The translations under genes and the position numbers were made by a program. Below are positions 51,743 to 61,340 of a stretch of DNA of 64,000 nucleotides, one piece after another. Location: positions 62,001-126,000 of the forward strand of contig NZ_FMXO01000005.1 of NCBI RefSeq assembly GCF_900104215.1, read 5' to 3'. Below the pieces are notes generated by a model, which saw nothing but the letters and a program-made list of their open reading frames with translations, did no database searches and was not told where the DNA came from. The DNA comes from Desulfonatronum thiosulfatophilum (GTDB taxonomy: Bacteria; Desulfobacterota; Desulfovibrionia; Desulfovibrionales; Desulfonatronaceae). The first letter of the stretch is position 1, and each line of letters begins with the position of its first letter.

Positions 51743-51821
51743 CCGACCTCGAACCGTGTGTGAACAGCAAGCACGTGTTCTGGTGAGAGGGGGGGAATGG
51801 CCATGACGCTTGCTGGCTCCG

Positions 51822-52889
51822 TCAATGATACAGGGCGTTCATTACACCCTGGGCCATATCTTCGATGTCCAGCACTTCGTCAGCCAATCCGGCATCCACG
51901 ACAGCCTTGGGCATGCCGTAGACAACGCAGCTGGCATCATCCTGGGCAAGGATATACCCGTTTTTTTGCTTGAGGTGCTTGACCCCTTCCAGGCCATCGC
52001 TGCCCATGCCGGTCAAAATCACTCCCACGCCGCGTTTTCCGACTCCTTCGGCGACGGAAGAAATGAGGACGTTGGCGGAAGGCTTGTAGAGAGCATCTCT
52101 GGGTTCCGGACTGATCACCAGGTCGATCCTGCTGACCTTCTGATCAATGGACAGGTGTTGGCCTCCCGGGGCGACAAAGGCCATACCCGGCTGGACCCGG
52201 TCACCGGCTTCGGCTTCCTTGACCCTGATCTGACACAATGCGTCCAGCCTCTTGGCAAAGGGACCGGTAAAAGCCTGGGGCATGTGTTGCGCGATGAGGA
52301 TGCAGGCTGGAAAATTCGCGGGAAGCTTGGCAAGCACTTTCTGGATCGCCGGCGGTCCGCCGGTGGAAACACCAATGGCAACGATGTCACGGAGCTGACG
52401 TCTGTTTGGCGTAACGGGATCAACGGATCGCATTTCCCGAATGGTCGGTTGCGTTGCCGCCTCAATTTTACGCGGCACGCGAAGCGGCCTGACTCTTCGT
52501 TTAGCGACGTTCTTGACCTTGGCACGCAGATCCTCTTCGATCTTGATGATGTCCAGAGAAACCCTGGCGAGCTGTTTGGGAATGAAGTCCACGGCCCCCA
52601 GTTCCATGGCCTTCAAGGTGGCCTCGGCGCCTTCCGTGGTCAGGGAACTGACCATGATCACGGGCCGGGGCATTTCCATCATGATGTGCCGCAGCGCGGT
52701 CAAGCCGTCCATGCGTGGCATTTCAATATCCAAGGTGACCACGTTGGGCTGAAGCTCGCGAATTTTTTCCAGCCCCTCGGCTCCGTCCCGTGCTGTGCCA
52801 ACGACTATGATTTCGGGGTCGCCGCCCAGCATCGTGCTCAGTGCCTTTCGCATGAAGGCGGAATCGTCAACGACGAGTACTTTGATCAT
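51822..52889 (-). CDS. cheB: Chemotaxis protein-glutamate methylesterase/deamidase
   Basis: A 355-residue protein. The receiver domain (KVLVVDDSAFMRKAL, LDIEMPRMDGLTAL, MVSSLTTEGAE) with the phospho-acceptor Asp is followed by the CheB catalytic domain: the nucleophile serine in GVSTGGPPAIQKVL, the histidine in AQHMPQAFTG and the aspartate in TGMGSDGLEG. It removes methyl groups from chemoreceptors. No cheA, cheR, cheW or receptor gene is in the window, so its partners lie elsewhere. It ends a unit with the HD-GYP gene, 41 bases upstream. Confidence 0.93.
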   Translation of the reverse strand: MIKVLVVDDSAFMRKALSTMLGGDPEIIVVGTARDGAEGLEKIRELQPNVVTLDIEMPRMDGLTALRHIMMEMPRPVIMVSSLTTEGAEATLKAMELGAVDFIPKQLARVSLDIIKIEEDLRAKVKNVAKRRVRPLRVPRKIEAATQPTIREMRSVDPVTPNRRQLRDIVAIGVSTGGPPAIQKVLAKLPANFPACILIAQHMPQAFTGPFAKRLDALCQIRVKEAEAGDRVQPGMAFVAPGGQHLSIDQKVSRIDLVISPEPRDALYKPSANVLISSVAEGVGKRGVGVILTGMGSDGLEGVKHLKQKNGYILAQDDASCVVYGMPKAVVDAGLADEVLDIEDMAQGVMNALYH

Positions 52890-52930
52890 AATTTTCTTGG
52901 GAGTCGATGAATGGAAACGATGGCGGCCGA

Positions 52931-54457
52931 TTACGCGTCATACGACTCATCGAAAGCGACATGTCCGGCAATATTGACTTGTTGCAGATTTGCAAAGCTT
53001 GGCTTGCTGACTTCCTCCAGCCAGACCTTGACAAGGTCCTCCTGCCATTGCCGCCCGGCGCCGTTTTGCAACAGGTCGCGGACAACATCCATGGGCAGGG
53101 CCTTGCGGTAGGCCCGATCGGAGGTCATGGCCTCGAAGGCGTCAACGACACTGAGGATTCTGGCCAGCAATGGGATTTCTTCCTGCTGCAGGCCCATGGG
53201 GTATCCGGTCCCGTCGACTCGCTCGTGGTGATAAAATATGATGGGCAAGATTTCACTGAATGATTTGACCTGATTGAGGATAGCCCGTCCCAGTTCCGGA
53301 TGGCGCTGCATGACCACGAATTCCTCGTTGGTCAATTTCGAGGGTTTGTTCAGGATGATGTCCGGAATGCCGATTTTCCCTATATCATGAAGAATTCCAC
53401 CGGTATAGAGCAAGTGCAGATCTTGTCGCGACAGGTTGAGGCGATTGCCGAGATGGGTGGCGTAGATGGCCACACGTTCAGAGTGGCCCCGGGTGTAGAC
53501 ATCCTTGGCTTCCACGGCCTGGGCAAAGGAACGGATCACCTCCAGGTTCATGTCCCATAGTTGGCCGTAGAGCCTTGCGTTTTCAAACGCAGAGGCGGTG
53601 TGCGCGGCAAAAACGTTCAAAAGCTGGGATTGTTCGCGCGAGTACTCGTCCTTGCTGGAATTGCGCAACAGGACTATGGCTCCGATGCTTTTCATGCGCG
53701 TGGTCATTGGAGCGACCATGACGGATGTGATGGATTCATCCGGAGGGGGGCCCTCGGTACACATGGAAGAAAACTTTTTGTTTTTCAGGAGGATCAATTC
53801 GGGCAACTGCTGCCGAAAAATGCGTTCACCCAACTGTTTGACCCATGTGGCAAGCTGGGGATTGTTTCGGAGCAGGGCGCCGCGCATGGCTTTGGACTGC
53901 AGGCCGGTGCCGTCCTCGAGGAGAAACACCGTTCCATCCGGGTTAAAATTTTTCTGGATCTGCGACAAAAATTCGTTGGTCAGGGATTTCATGTCCAGCT
54001 TGGTGTTCATGGCCTGACTGAGATTGAGAACCCGGACGAGGTTGCTTAATTTTTTGCGGTCTTCCCGGTTGCGCCGGATTTGAAGAATTTTCTCAACCTT
54101 GAGCAACAGGTGGCTGATGTTGAACGGTTTGGGCAGATAATCCACGGCACCGAGACGAATGCTTTCCACAGCCGTCTCAATGCTGCCAAAACCTGTCATG
54201 ATAAGAAAGTCCGCCTCGGATGCGCCTTCCTTGAGCTTCTTCATCAAATCCAGTCCGCTCATGCCCGGCATCCGCAGATCAGAGATGATCAGGTCCAGCC
54301 CGGGAAGATGTTCCAGCATTTTGAGAGCGGTTGTTCCATTATGGGCTATATGAATGGAATATCCTGCTTCGGTCAGGGATTCCTGACAAATGTCCAAAAG
54401 ACTTTGTTCATCGTCAACAATCAGGATGCTCGCTCTGGGTTCATCATGCGCAACCAT
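52931..54457 (-). CDS. Response regulator with GAF and HD-GYP domains
   Basis: A 508-residue protein: receiver domain (residues 8-125; ILIVDDEQSLLD, LDLIISDLRMPGMSGLDL), a GAF-like sensory region in the middle (FNPDGTVFLLEDGTGL), and a C-terminal HD-GYP domain (RGHSERVAIYATHLG, GILHDIGKIGIPDI, YHHERVDGTGYPMG). HD-GYP domains hydrolyse cyclic di-GMP; all key residues are present, so it is likely active. ATG 54457 with GAGGA upstream was chosen over the longer frame. It is followed by cheB and may link phosphorylation, a small-molecule signal and cyclic di-GMP turnover to motility. Confidence 0.9.
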   Translation of the reverse strand: MVAHDEPRASILIVDDEQSLLDICQESLTEAGYSIHIAHNGTTALKMLEHLPGLDLIISDLRMPGMSGLDLMKKLKEGASEADFLIMTGFGSIETAVESIRLGAVDYLPKPFNISHLLLKVEKILQIRRNREDRKKLSNLVRVLNLSQAMNTKLDMKSLTNEFLSQIQKNFNPDGTVFLLEDGTGLQSKAMRGALLRNNPQLATWVKQLGERIFRQQLPELILLKNKKFSSMCTEGPPPDESITSVMVAPMTTRMKSIGAIVLLRNSSKDEYSREQSQLLNVFAAHTASAFENARLYGQLWDMNLEVIRSFAQAVEAKDVYTRGHSERVAIYATHLGNRLNLSRQDLHLLYTGGILHDIGKIGIPDIILNKPSKLTNEEFVVMQRHPELGRAILNQVKSFSEILPIIFYHHERVDGTGYPMGLQQEEIPLLARILSVVDAFEAMTSDRAYRKALPMDVVRDLLQNGAGRQWQEDLVKVWLEEVSKPSFANLQQVNIAGHVAFDESYDA

Positions 54458-54748
54458 AATTTTCCTCAATATTGCTGTAACGTGACACCGGATTACCGTG
54501 CCCATTGTTGGGTTCCGTTTGTTACACTGCCTGTAGGTTGAAGACAAGGCCGATCAAATAGATCAAAGCCCATAAAAAACGATCATTTCAGGTAGGATAA
54601 GGCTTTGAAAAACAAGTCATTCCCTCGAAAGCGGAAATCCAGGCATGCTTGCCGCATGTTTTTGAAGTTAACTATTTCCGGCTACTTAAGTTGAGTAGCC
54701 ACAAAACAGCTTGCGTTATTTTCAAAATCGGCTAGATTCGTGTTCTTT

Positions 54749-54825
54749 CGGGATGTGGCTCAGCTTGGTAGAGCGCAGCGTTCGGGACGCTGAAGCCGGA
54801 GGTTCAAATCCTCTCATCCCGACCA
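54749..54825 (+). tRNA. tRNA-Pro (anticodon CGG)
   Basis: Acceptor CGGGATG pairs with CATCCCG; anticodon stem GCAGCG/CGCTG holds loop TTCGGGA, anticodon CGG; T-loop TTCAAAT; CCA is encoded. It is a single-gene unit followed by a terminator. Confidence 0.95.
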
Positions 54826-54834
54826 GAAAATTCA

Positions 54835-54871
54835 ATGGGTTACAGGGTAAAGCCTGTAACCCATTTTTTTT
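54835..54871 (+). terminator. Intrinsic terminator after tRNA-Pro
   Basis: A perfect 12-bp stem ATGGGTTACAGG (54835-54846) / CCTGTAACCCAT (54853-54864), loop GTAAAG, followed by a run of T. Confidence 0.92.
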
Positions 54872-54925
54872 ATCTGCTCCTGATCAGAGAAGGGAACGTG
54901 AGGACGATTACGGAATAGGTTGAAT

Positions 54926-56338
54926 TTATTCCGAACGGTATTCCCCGGGTATCATGTTCATCCTGCGGATGATTTTCTGAAGGGCCACTCTGCTGAGGCC
55001 GGCCATTTTCGCGGCCTGGGAGACGTTGCCGCCGGTTCTGGACAGAACGTCGCGCACATACTCATCGGTAAAAGCGTTGATCGCCTTGGTCTTGGCTTCC
55101 GCATAAGGCTCGATCGCTTCGCTTTCAATGGTATTGTCCGGGACGGGCCGTGCAGCATGTCGGCCGTCCACCATTTTCAGCACGGACAGGCTCAATTCCT
55201 CGCCGGGGCAGAAAATGATCAGCCTGCGCACGAAGTTTTTCAACTCTCGAACATTGCCGGGCCACTCCCGCTGCATCAAGACCTCCAGGACGTCCGTCGC
55301 GACGACCTTCGGGGTACAGTTCAGTTCAAGGGCCGACAGGCGGTTGAAGTGGTGCACGAGCAGCGGGATGTCCTCGGTTATCTCCCTGAGAGGAGGTGTT
55401 TCCACGCTGACCACGTTCAGGCGGTAAAACAGGTCTTCCCGAAAGCTTTTGTCCAGGATCTTGTTCTCCAGGTGCTGATTGGTAGTGGATAGAATCCGGA
55501 CATCCACCTTGATGTTCCTGCTGCTGCCCAGGGGCCGGATTTCCTGTTCCTGCAAGGCCCGCAGCAGTTTGGTCTGGATGCTTACGGGAATGTCCGCGAT
55601 TTCATCGAGGTGCAGGCTGGAGCCGTTGGCCTCGGCGAATAGGCCCTTGTGGTCCTTCAAGGCTCCGGTGAAGGAACCCTTTTTGTGTCCGAACAGTTCG
55701 CTTTCCAGAAGATGTTCGGGGATGGCCGGGCAATTCACGGATACCAAACCCCTCTCGCAGCGTCGACTCAACGTGTGGATGGCCTTTGCCGCCAATTCCT
55801 TGCCGGTGCCCGATTCGCCGCGGATCAGCACCGGATAGTCGGTTCCGGCCACGGAGCGGATGGTTGCGTAAAGTTGTTGCATGGGCGGGCTCTGTCCCAC
55901 GAATTCCTCCAGAACCGTCTTTTCGGATATTCTTTGCCGCAGGCTCTGGTTCTCGCGGATCAGGCCGCTGCGTTCCAGGGCTTTCTTGATCAGTCGAACC
56001 AGATCCGGAATATCGAAGGGTTTGGTGATAAAGTCGTAGGCCCCCAGTTTGATGGACTGCACCGCTGTTTCGATGCTCCCGTACGCCGTCATCATGATCA
56101 CGGTAGCCTTGGAATCCATGGCCCTGATCTGTTCCAGGAGCTCGATGCCGCTCATTTCCGGCATGCGGACATCCATCAGGATGAGGTCGAAAGGGGAGGC
56201 CGCGGCAAGCTCGAGGGCCTGCAATGGACTGTGAGTGACCACGATGTTCGTCTTTTCCAGCTCGTAAGGCAGAATGCGCCGCAAGCCGTCGAGCATGTCC
56301 CGCTCATCGTCCACGATAAGTACGTTGAATTGATCCAT
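54926..56338 (-). CDS. Sigma-54-dependent response regulator (NtrC family)
   Basis: A 470-residue activator. The receiver (FNVLIVDDERDMLDGL, FDLILMDVRMPEMSGIELL) is followed by the AAA+ domain with Walker A GESGTGKE, the sigma-54 contact loop GSFTGA (a variant of GAFTGA) and Walker B LHLDEI, and a Fis-type helix-turn-helix (GGNVSQAAKMAGLSRVALQK). ATG 56338 was chosen (AAGGA, 7-base spacing), not the 132-base-longer frame. It lies 115 bases downstream of the CXXCH histidine kinase, its likely partner. The facing transporter promoter has the -24/-12 pattern it would act on. Confidence 0.92.
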   Translation of the reverse strand: MDQFNVLIVDDERDMLDGLRRILPYELEKTNIVVTHSPLQALELAAASPFDLILMDVRMPEMSGIELLEQIRAMDSKATVIMMTAYGSIETAVQSIKLGAYDFITKPFDIPDLVRLIKKALERSGLIRENQSLRQRISEKTVLEEFVGQSPPMQQLYATIRSVAGTDYPVLIRGESGTGKELAAKAIHTLSRRCERGLVSVNCPAIPEHLLESELFGHKKGSFTGALKDHKGLFAEANGSSLHLDEIADIPVSIQTKLLRALQEQEIRPLGSSRNIKVDVRILSTTNQHLENKILDKSFREDLFYRLNVVSVETPPLREITEDIPLLVHHFNRLSALELNCTPKVVATDVLEVLMQREWPGNVRELKNFVRRLIIFCPGEELSLSVLKMVDGRHAARPVPDNTIESEAIEPYAEAKTKAINAFTDEYVRDVLSRTGGNVSQAAKMAGLSRVALQKIIRRMNMIPGEYRSE

Positions 56339-56421
56339 GGTGGGTCCTTGTGTGGGCTCTGGATAACCGTTCGTTTGCCGTTCGTTGACCAACCAAACCG
56401 TGGTCCGGATTATCCCTGTTT

Positions 56422-56449
56422 GGACCTTGCAAGCCTTTTCGCCGGCTCG
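56422..56449. repeat. Dispersed short repeat, copy C
   Basis: CCTTGCAAGCCTTTTCGCC then GGCT, similar to copies at 1287-1330 and 51702-51742. It lies in the spacer between the histidine kinase stop and the response regulator start. Confidence 0.4.
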
Positions 56450-56453
56450 TTCG

Positions 56454-59036
56454 TCATGCGGCGACACCATCCAGGGGCAGCTCGATTCGGAATTCGGTCC
56501 ATTCTCCGGGTTTGCTTTTCACGCTGATTTCCCCTCCGTGCTCCCGGATGATGCCGTAGCTGACCGAAAGCCCCAGACCGGTGCCTTCGCCGGTGCGTTT
56601 GGTGCTGAAGAAGGGATCGAAGATCTTGTCCTGGATGTATTCGGGAATCCCCTGCCCATTGTCCCGGATGGTGAAGACGACGGATCTTTCTTCAACAAGA
56701 CGTCCGGTGCGCAACGCAATGATCCCTTTTTTCCCGTCTACTGCCTGACGGGAGTTCATCAGCAGGTTGAGGACCACCTGCTTCATCTTGTGCGCGTCCA
56801 TGTTCAATTTCGGCAGATCCGGATCCAGGTTCAGTTCCAGGGAAACGCCTTGTTTCTTGAATTGTTCGCTGACCATGACCAACACCTCTTCCAGACACTG
56901 GTTAAGGGAGGCCGGCTGCTTTTTTGTTTCCCGGCTCCGGGCGAAGTGGAGCAGGTCCCCGACAATCCGCTTGCAGTTCAGGGTTTGCTTTTCAATGGTG
57001 CTCAGATCCTTCAGGCCTTGAGGGTAGTCGGAAAGCTGCCGTTTGAGCAGTTCCACATAGCAGAGGATTACGCCGAGAGGATTGTTGATTTCATGGGCCA
57101 CGCCGGATGCCAGCTGGCCCATGGCCACCATTTTCTCGGTCTGCTGGATCTTTTGTTCCATATGTTTCTGGTCGGTGATCTCTTTGACGTAGCGGATCAC
57201 GCTTTCCACTTCTCCCTGCTCGTCCGTAACCGGATAGCAGTGAACCTGAAAAATTCCCTGCTGCGCCGGACATCTGCTTTCATAGACCACGGCTGATTTG
57301 GTGCCCATCGCCGTCTTCAGGCCGCACTCCTTGCAGGGGCTTTCTCCACTGCCGTGAATTTCAAAACACTTGCGACCGATGACATCCTCCGTGTCCACAT
57401 CATAGCGTTTGGTGTAGGCTTTGTTGACCATCCGGATTCGGAAGTCGCTGCCCATCAGCACCACTTGGTCGGTGATTCCGTCAAAAACGGATTGCAGCAG
57501 GTCCTTGCTTTGGATCAGCTTTTCCATGTTCTGCAAACTCTCCACGGCAATGCCGATCTGCCGACCGATGGACAACAATAGCTCCATCTGTTCCGGAGAG
57601 ATCTGGTTGCAGTCGACCCCGATAAAGGACAGCACGCCTAGAATTTCACCGCGGCACAGCAACGGAACGTTCAGATTTCCGGAAGTTCCGCGTCTTTCGA
57701 AACAACTGGGGTGTCCCAGGGCGGCCTGGGCCACGGCATCGATCAGGCGGTTGGGACGGGCTTCGAGAACAGCGGGTACGATGTGGCGCAAAGGAACAGA
57801 CACGGGAAGATCGGCGGCGTTTTCCTGGTACGTGAGCACCAGTTGCTGGTGCGCCTTGTCGTAAAGGTAGATGCCCGAGCCTTGGGCTGGAAAAACCTGG
57901 AGGGTTCGCTGTTGAACCTGAGGCAAAATCTGTGACAGGGACTCGGCCGCGGTGGTCAATTCAGCAAGGGCGTTGAGGGTCTGCAGTTCCTGTTTTCTGG
58001 CAGCGACCTTCTCCTGCAACATCTGCTCGGACTGTTGCAGTGCCTTGGTTCTTTTGGCGACTTTCATTTCCAGATCCTGGGCGTATTCCTTCAACTCCTG
58101 TTTGGTGCGGCGCAGGTGTTCGGACATGCTGACCGCGGCTTCGGTCAGTTCCTGAATTTCGTCCCGGGGATCCATGGGATTCGGTCTGGGCAGGAATTCC
58201 CGCAAGCTTTTTTCCTCGGCCTCCTCCCGGAAAATGTGCAACACTCCGTTCAGGTTGTTGACCACGGCCCGATTGAAGATGAAGGCCAGGAGCAGAAAAA
58301 ACAGGATAGCTCCCAGAAAAAGGGAGAAAAAGACCGAGGCCGCCTGATCCCGGATGACGGCCAGGGCCTTGTGGACCGGGATGCCCACGGCCATCACGCC
58401 GGCCAGATCTCCAGGCTGGTTCCAGAAACCGCGTTCCGAGCCGTACATGTCCAGCATGTCCTGCGGGGCGAAAGCCGGATCGCCGTGGCAGCTCATGCAG
58501 GACTCCTCGAAATAAACCGGTTTGAAGCGCATGAAATGTTTCTCGCCGTCGACGGCCAATGTTCCCTGCCAGTTCTGAAGGTCCGGATTGATGTCGAAGT
58601 GGTTGATCATGGAGAGTTCCAGATTGTTGGCCTCGGAACGCGGATTGCGGGCGTTGCGCGCCACCCGCCGGTACTCATAGTGGGGCAGAACCTGGTTGAA
58701 ATTGTCCATGACGGCCCGTCCCACATAGGAGGTGGACATGGCCTCGACCATGAAGAACTCGTTGCCGAATTCCCGGCTCATTCTGGGTCTCAGCTCGTCG
58801 CGGACGTACTTTCGGCTGGCTTCCACGGCGGCCATGACCATCATGGTTTTTTCATAGGCGTGGGCTTCCATCTGCGCTTTTTCGCGCAGATAGATCAGAT
58901 GTGCTCCGGCAAAACAGACCAGCAGCAAAGACAGGCCGGTGGCCACCAGAAATCTGGATCTGAACCCTAAAGATTTCTGAAAAAAATGGCTTTTGCCGGA
59001 TTGACCTTCCTGGCCGGCAGGGTTCAACTCGTGCAT
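56454..59036 (-). CDS. Membrane histidine kinase with periplasmic haem-binding DUF3365 domain
   Basis: An 860-residue sensor. Helix 1 (about 29-50) and helix 2 (about 233-254) flank a periplasmic domain of the DUF3365/Tll0287-like type with a CMSCH haem c motif at 180-184. Then come a linker, a coiled coil (about 310-355), a GAF domain (about 355-505), a PAS domain (about 510-620, with [17 protein letters not shown] cysteines), the HisKA box with His648 in [11 protein letters not shown] and the ATPase domain ([19 protein letters not shown]). A bound haem would make it a redox or gas sensor. It pairs with the sigma-54 regulator downstream. Confidence 0.9.
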   Translation of the reverse strand: MHELNPAGQEGQSGKSHFFQKSLGFRSRFLVATGLSLLLVCFAGAHLIYLREKAQMEAHAYEKTMMVMAAVEASRKYVRDELRPRMSREFGNEFFMVEAMSTSYVGRAVMDNFNQVLPHYEYRRVARNARNPRSEANNLELSMINHFDINPDLQNWQGTLAVDGEKHFMRFKPVYFEESCMSCHGDPAFAPQDMLDMYGSERGFWNQPGDLAGVMAVGIPVHKALAVIRDQAASVFFSLFLGAILFFLLLAFIFNRAVVNNLNGVLHIFREEAEEKSLREFLPRPNPMDPRDEIQELTEAAVSMSEHLRRTKQELKEYAQDLEMKVAKRTKALQQSEQMLQEKVAARKQELQTLNALAELTTAAESLSQILPQVQQRTLQVFPAQGSGIYLYDKAHQQLVLTYQENAADLPVSVPLRHIVPAVLEARPNRLIDAVAQAALGHPSCFERRGTSGNLNVPLLCRGEILGVLSFIGVDCNQISPEQMELLLSIGRQIGIAVESLQNMEKLIQSKDLLQSVFDGITDQVVLMGSDFRIRMVNKAYTKRYDVDTEDVIGRKCFEIHGSGESPCKECGLKTAMGTKSAVVYESRCPAQQGIFQVHCYPVTDEQGEVESVIRYVKEITDQKHMEQKIQQTEKMVAMGQLASGVAHEINNPLGVILCYVELLKRQLSDYPQGLKDLSTIEKQTLNCKRIVGDLLHFARSRETKKQPASLNQCLEEVLVMVSEQFKKQGVSLELNLDPDLPKLNMDAHKMKQVVLNLLMNSRQAVDGKKGIIALRTGRLVEERSVVFTIRDNGQGIPEYIQDKIFDPFFSTKRTGEGTGLGLSVSYGIIREHGGEISVKSKPGEWTEFRIELPLDGVAA

Positions 59037-59273
59037 AGGAAAACCTCAATGAGATATCTGCTTATAAGGCACTGTTTCCTCGACGGCTTCAGCCAGTCGA
59101 GCAGGCACAGAACCTGACATGGCATAATCGTAATTCAAAAACTGAAATACCTGAATAGTCCACTAATATCTTTCCAGCGAGCAACCCAAGGTTGCGGAGG
59201 ATGTTTTTGTTTTTCAAGAGTGCTCCGGAAAGAACGTGAACATATGCCGACCATGTCGGTATTGCAATCTTGT

Positions 59274-59318
59274 GTTAGCAGTTGCGTGCTAACTGGCGTT
59301 AACAATGTCGGGCGTTAG
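59274..59318 (+). promoter_or_regulatory. Candidate upstream activator sites
   Basis: GTTAGCA (59274-59280), six bases, TGCTAAC (59287-59293) form a perfect 7-bp dyad; related half-sites GTTAAC (59298-59303) and CGTTAG (59313-59318) follow. The dyad lies about 110-130 bases upstream of the -24/-12 promoter, the usual place for an NtrC-type activator to bind. Confidence 0.5.
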
Positions 59319-59399
59319 TTTGTGATTATAGTGATTGGAATATTATATTTCCAGTATAATAATTTGTAATAAAAGCAATTTTATGACCATGGAAGCTTT

Positions 59400-59416
59400 T
59401 GGCTTGGATCTTGCTT
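59400..59416 (+). promoter_or_regulatory. Sigma-54 promoter of the transporter gene
   Basis: The sequence TGGCTTGGATCTTGCTT has the invariant GG (59401-59402) and GC (59413-59414) exactly 10 bases apart, with TGGC and TTGCT matching the consensus around both. Transcription would start near 59426, leaving a leader of about 120 bases. Confidence 0.65.
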
Positions 59417-59545
59417 AAATGAGAAATAATTCACTTTGTTTGCAGCTCACGTTGATCCCGGTTTGCATTGAAGCCTTCCGGAGCAAGCGTCGGAGGACTG
59501 CATGGTTCGTCGTATCATCTTATAACGTGTGAGGAGGTTTAATCC

Positions 59546-61327
59546 ATGGCGGAAAATCAAGTGGATAATGTGGTTACCGAAACCAAAATCCCTATGACCA
59601 CCCAGATGTACACCACCGAGGATTGGTGGGCCATCTGGCTGGCGGGCATCATCCTCATCCTGGCCATGATCGCGGCCATGGCCGCCCGGCCGAACGTCGA
59701 AAGCATGGCCGAATACCGGGCGATCATGGAACAGGAACAGGAAATGGCCGGCTTCCGGACCATCGCTTACACAGAGGCCGAGGCTAGATTGAATGCCGTG
59801 AGGGCCCGTGACAGCGGCTTTTTGAAGACCATCAACGACTTGATGGCCAGGCCAGGTCGCTGGTCCACCAATCCATTGGATTCCCTGTATCGCAGCGAGT
59901 CGGCTGCTGCTGAAATCCGGGCGGCCAATCAAGAGCGTCTAGAGCAGGCCACGGAGCGTTTGAACGTGGCTCGGGCCAACGCCGAGGAAGCGGAAAATCG
60001 GGCCAGGGAAGCAAACTTCCAGAATACGCAGCTCAATCAGGAAGCTCGCGCCCTTCTCGGTGAATGGCGTGCGGCACGAAGCAGCCATTCCAGCGCCCGG
60101 AGCGCTGCCAACACTCAGCCATTCAACCGGATTCCCACCCTGCTGGGGTTGATGGTCGTCATGGCCTTGATCTTCTCCATCGGCGGCAAGTTCATGGGCC
60201 ATAACCTGAAGAACTTCTTCATCGGCTTTCCCATCGTCTTTGGTCTGGCCGTCCTGTCCTACGTCATCGCCAACCAGGAAACCGTCAGGGCCTATGGATT
60301 CTCCTACGTCTTGTGGGGCATCGTGCTGGGCATGCTCATCTCTAATACGGTCGGTACGCCGAAATTTCTGAAGAGTGCGGCCCAGACCGAATACTTCATC
60401 AAGACTGGCCTGGTCCTGTTGGGCGCAAGCATCCTGATCAACCTGATCATTATGGTCGGTCTGCCCGGCATCTTCGTCACCTGGGTGGTCACGCCCATCG
60501 TGCTCATCGGAACCTACTGGTTCGGTCAGAACGTGATCAAGATGGAATCCAAGCAGTTGAACATAACGGTTTCATCGGACATGAGCGTTTCCGGCGTGTC
60601 CGCGGCCATCGCGGCGGCGGCGGCCTCCCGGGCCAAGAAGGAAGAACTGACCCTGGCCATCGGGATGTCCATGATCTTCGTGGTGGTCATGATTTTCGCC
60701 CTGCCGACCTTTGCCAACTGGGTGGGCATGCATCCGGTCTGGGCCGGAGCCTGGATCGGCGGCACGGTTGACAACACCGGGTCCGTGGTCGCCGCTGGCG
60801 AGTTGATCGGTCCGGAAGCCATGTACGTGGCCGCGACCATTAAGATGATCCAGAACGTAATGATTGGTGTGATGGCTTTTGGCGTGGCTGCTTACTGGTG
60901 CTTGAAGGTCGAGCCTGATCGCGCTTGTGCCGCGGGTGCCGCCCCCATGAAGTTCACCGCCGCCGGTGCCCTGTCCGAAATCTGGTACCGCTTTCCCAAG
61001 TTCATCCTGGGCTTCATCGGTGCTTCCGTCTTCTTTTCCGCTCTTGGCGCGGCCATGGGCGAAGATTGGGCGCAGGCCATGATCCGCAACGGCATTTTGG
61101 CCTGGGCCAACGGGTTTCGTGACTGGTTCTTCGCCATCGCCTTCGTAAGCATCGGTCTGAGCATCAGCTACCGTGAGCTCAAGGAGCCTCTGCGCGGCGG
61201 CAAGGCACTGATCCTGTACGTTTGCGGTCAGGGCTTCAACCTGCTGCTCACCGCCTTTGTGGCCTACATCATGTTCATGGTCCTGTTCCGCGACGTCACC
61301 GACAGGCTGATGGGCATGGGTCTGTAA
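59546..61327 (+). CDS. Putative sulfate exporter (YeiH-like) family transporter with soluble insertion
   Basis: A 593-residue polytopic membrane protein of the YeiH/PSE family (Pfam Cons_hypoth698). The family core is seen from about residue 195: NTVGTPKFLKSAAQTEYFIKT, KTGLVLLGASIL, SSDMSVSGVSAAIAAAAASR, GGTVDNTGSVVAAG and GFRDWFFAIAFVSIGL. Unlike the compact members, helix 1 (about 28-46) is followed by a soluble segment of about 150 residues (48-195), its second half alanine- and glutamate-rich and likely coiled coil. The substrate is unknown; sulfate, sulfite or another sulfur anion would fit the name only. It is under a sigma-54 promoter and is followed by three small genes of unknown role. 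Confidence 0.82.
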   Translation: MAENQVDNVVTETKIPMTTQMYTTEDWWAIWLAGIILILAMIAAMAARPNVESMAEYRAIMEQEQEMAGFRTIAYTEAEARLNAVRARDSGFLKTINDLMARPGRWSTNPLDSLYRSESAAAEIRAANQERLEQATERLNVARANAEEAENRAREANFQNTQLNQEARALLGEWRAARSSHSSARSAANTQPFNRIPTLLGLMVVMALIFSIGGKFMGHNLKNFFIGFPIVFGLAVLSYVIANQETVRAYGFSYVLWGIVLGMLISNTVGTPKFLKSAAQTEYFIKTGLVLLGASILINLIIMVGLPGIFVTWVVTPIVLIGTYWFGQNVIKMESKQLNITVSSDMSVSGVSAAIAAAAASRAKKEELTLAIGMSMIFVVVMIFALPTFANWVGMHPVWAGAWIGGTVDNTGSVVAAGELIGPEAMYVAATIKMIQNVMIGVMAFGVAAYWCLKVEPDRACAAGAAPMKFTAAGALSEIWYRFPKFILGFIGASVFFSALGAAMGEDWAQAMIRNGILAWANGFRDWFFAIAFVSIGLSISYRELKEPLRGGKALILYVCGQGFNLLLTAFVAYIMFMVLFRDVTDRLMGMGL

Positions 61328-61340
61328 TCGATTGATTCAC

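Larger units (their letters stand above)
59037..59545. other. Divergent control region kinase / transporter
   Basis: No gene is seen in these 509 bases. It contains upstream inverted repeats (59274-59318) and a -24/-12 promoter (59400-59416), listed separately. The transporter ribosome site GGAGG lies 8 bases before ATG 59546. Confidence 0.65.

Noticed and set aside
51810-52910. 366-residue plus-strand frame
   Set aside because: Antisense to cheB, whose catalytic residues are complete.
56385-58970. Two plus-strand frames of about 300 residues
   Set aside because: Antisense to the histidine kinase; no independent evidence.
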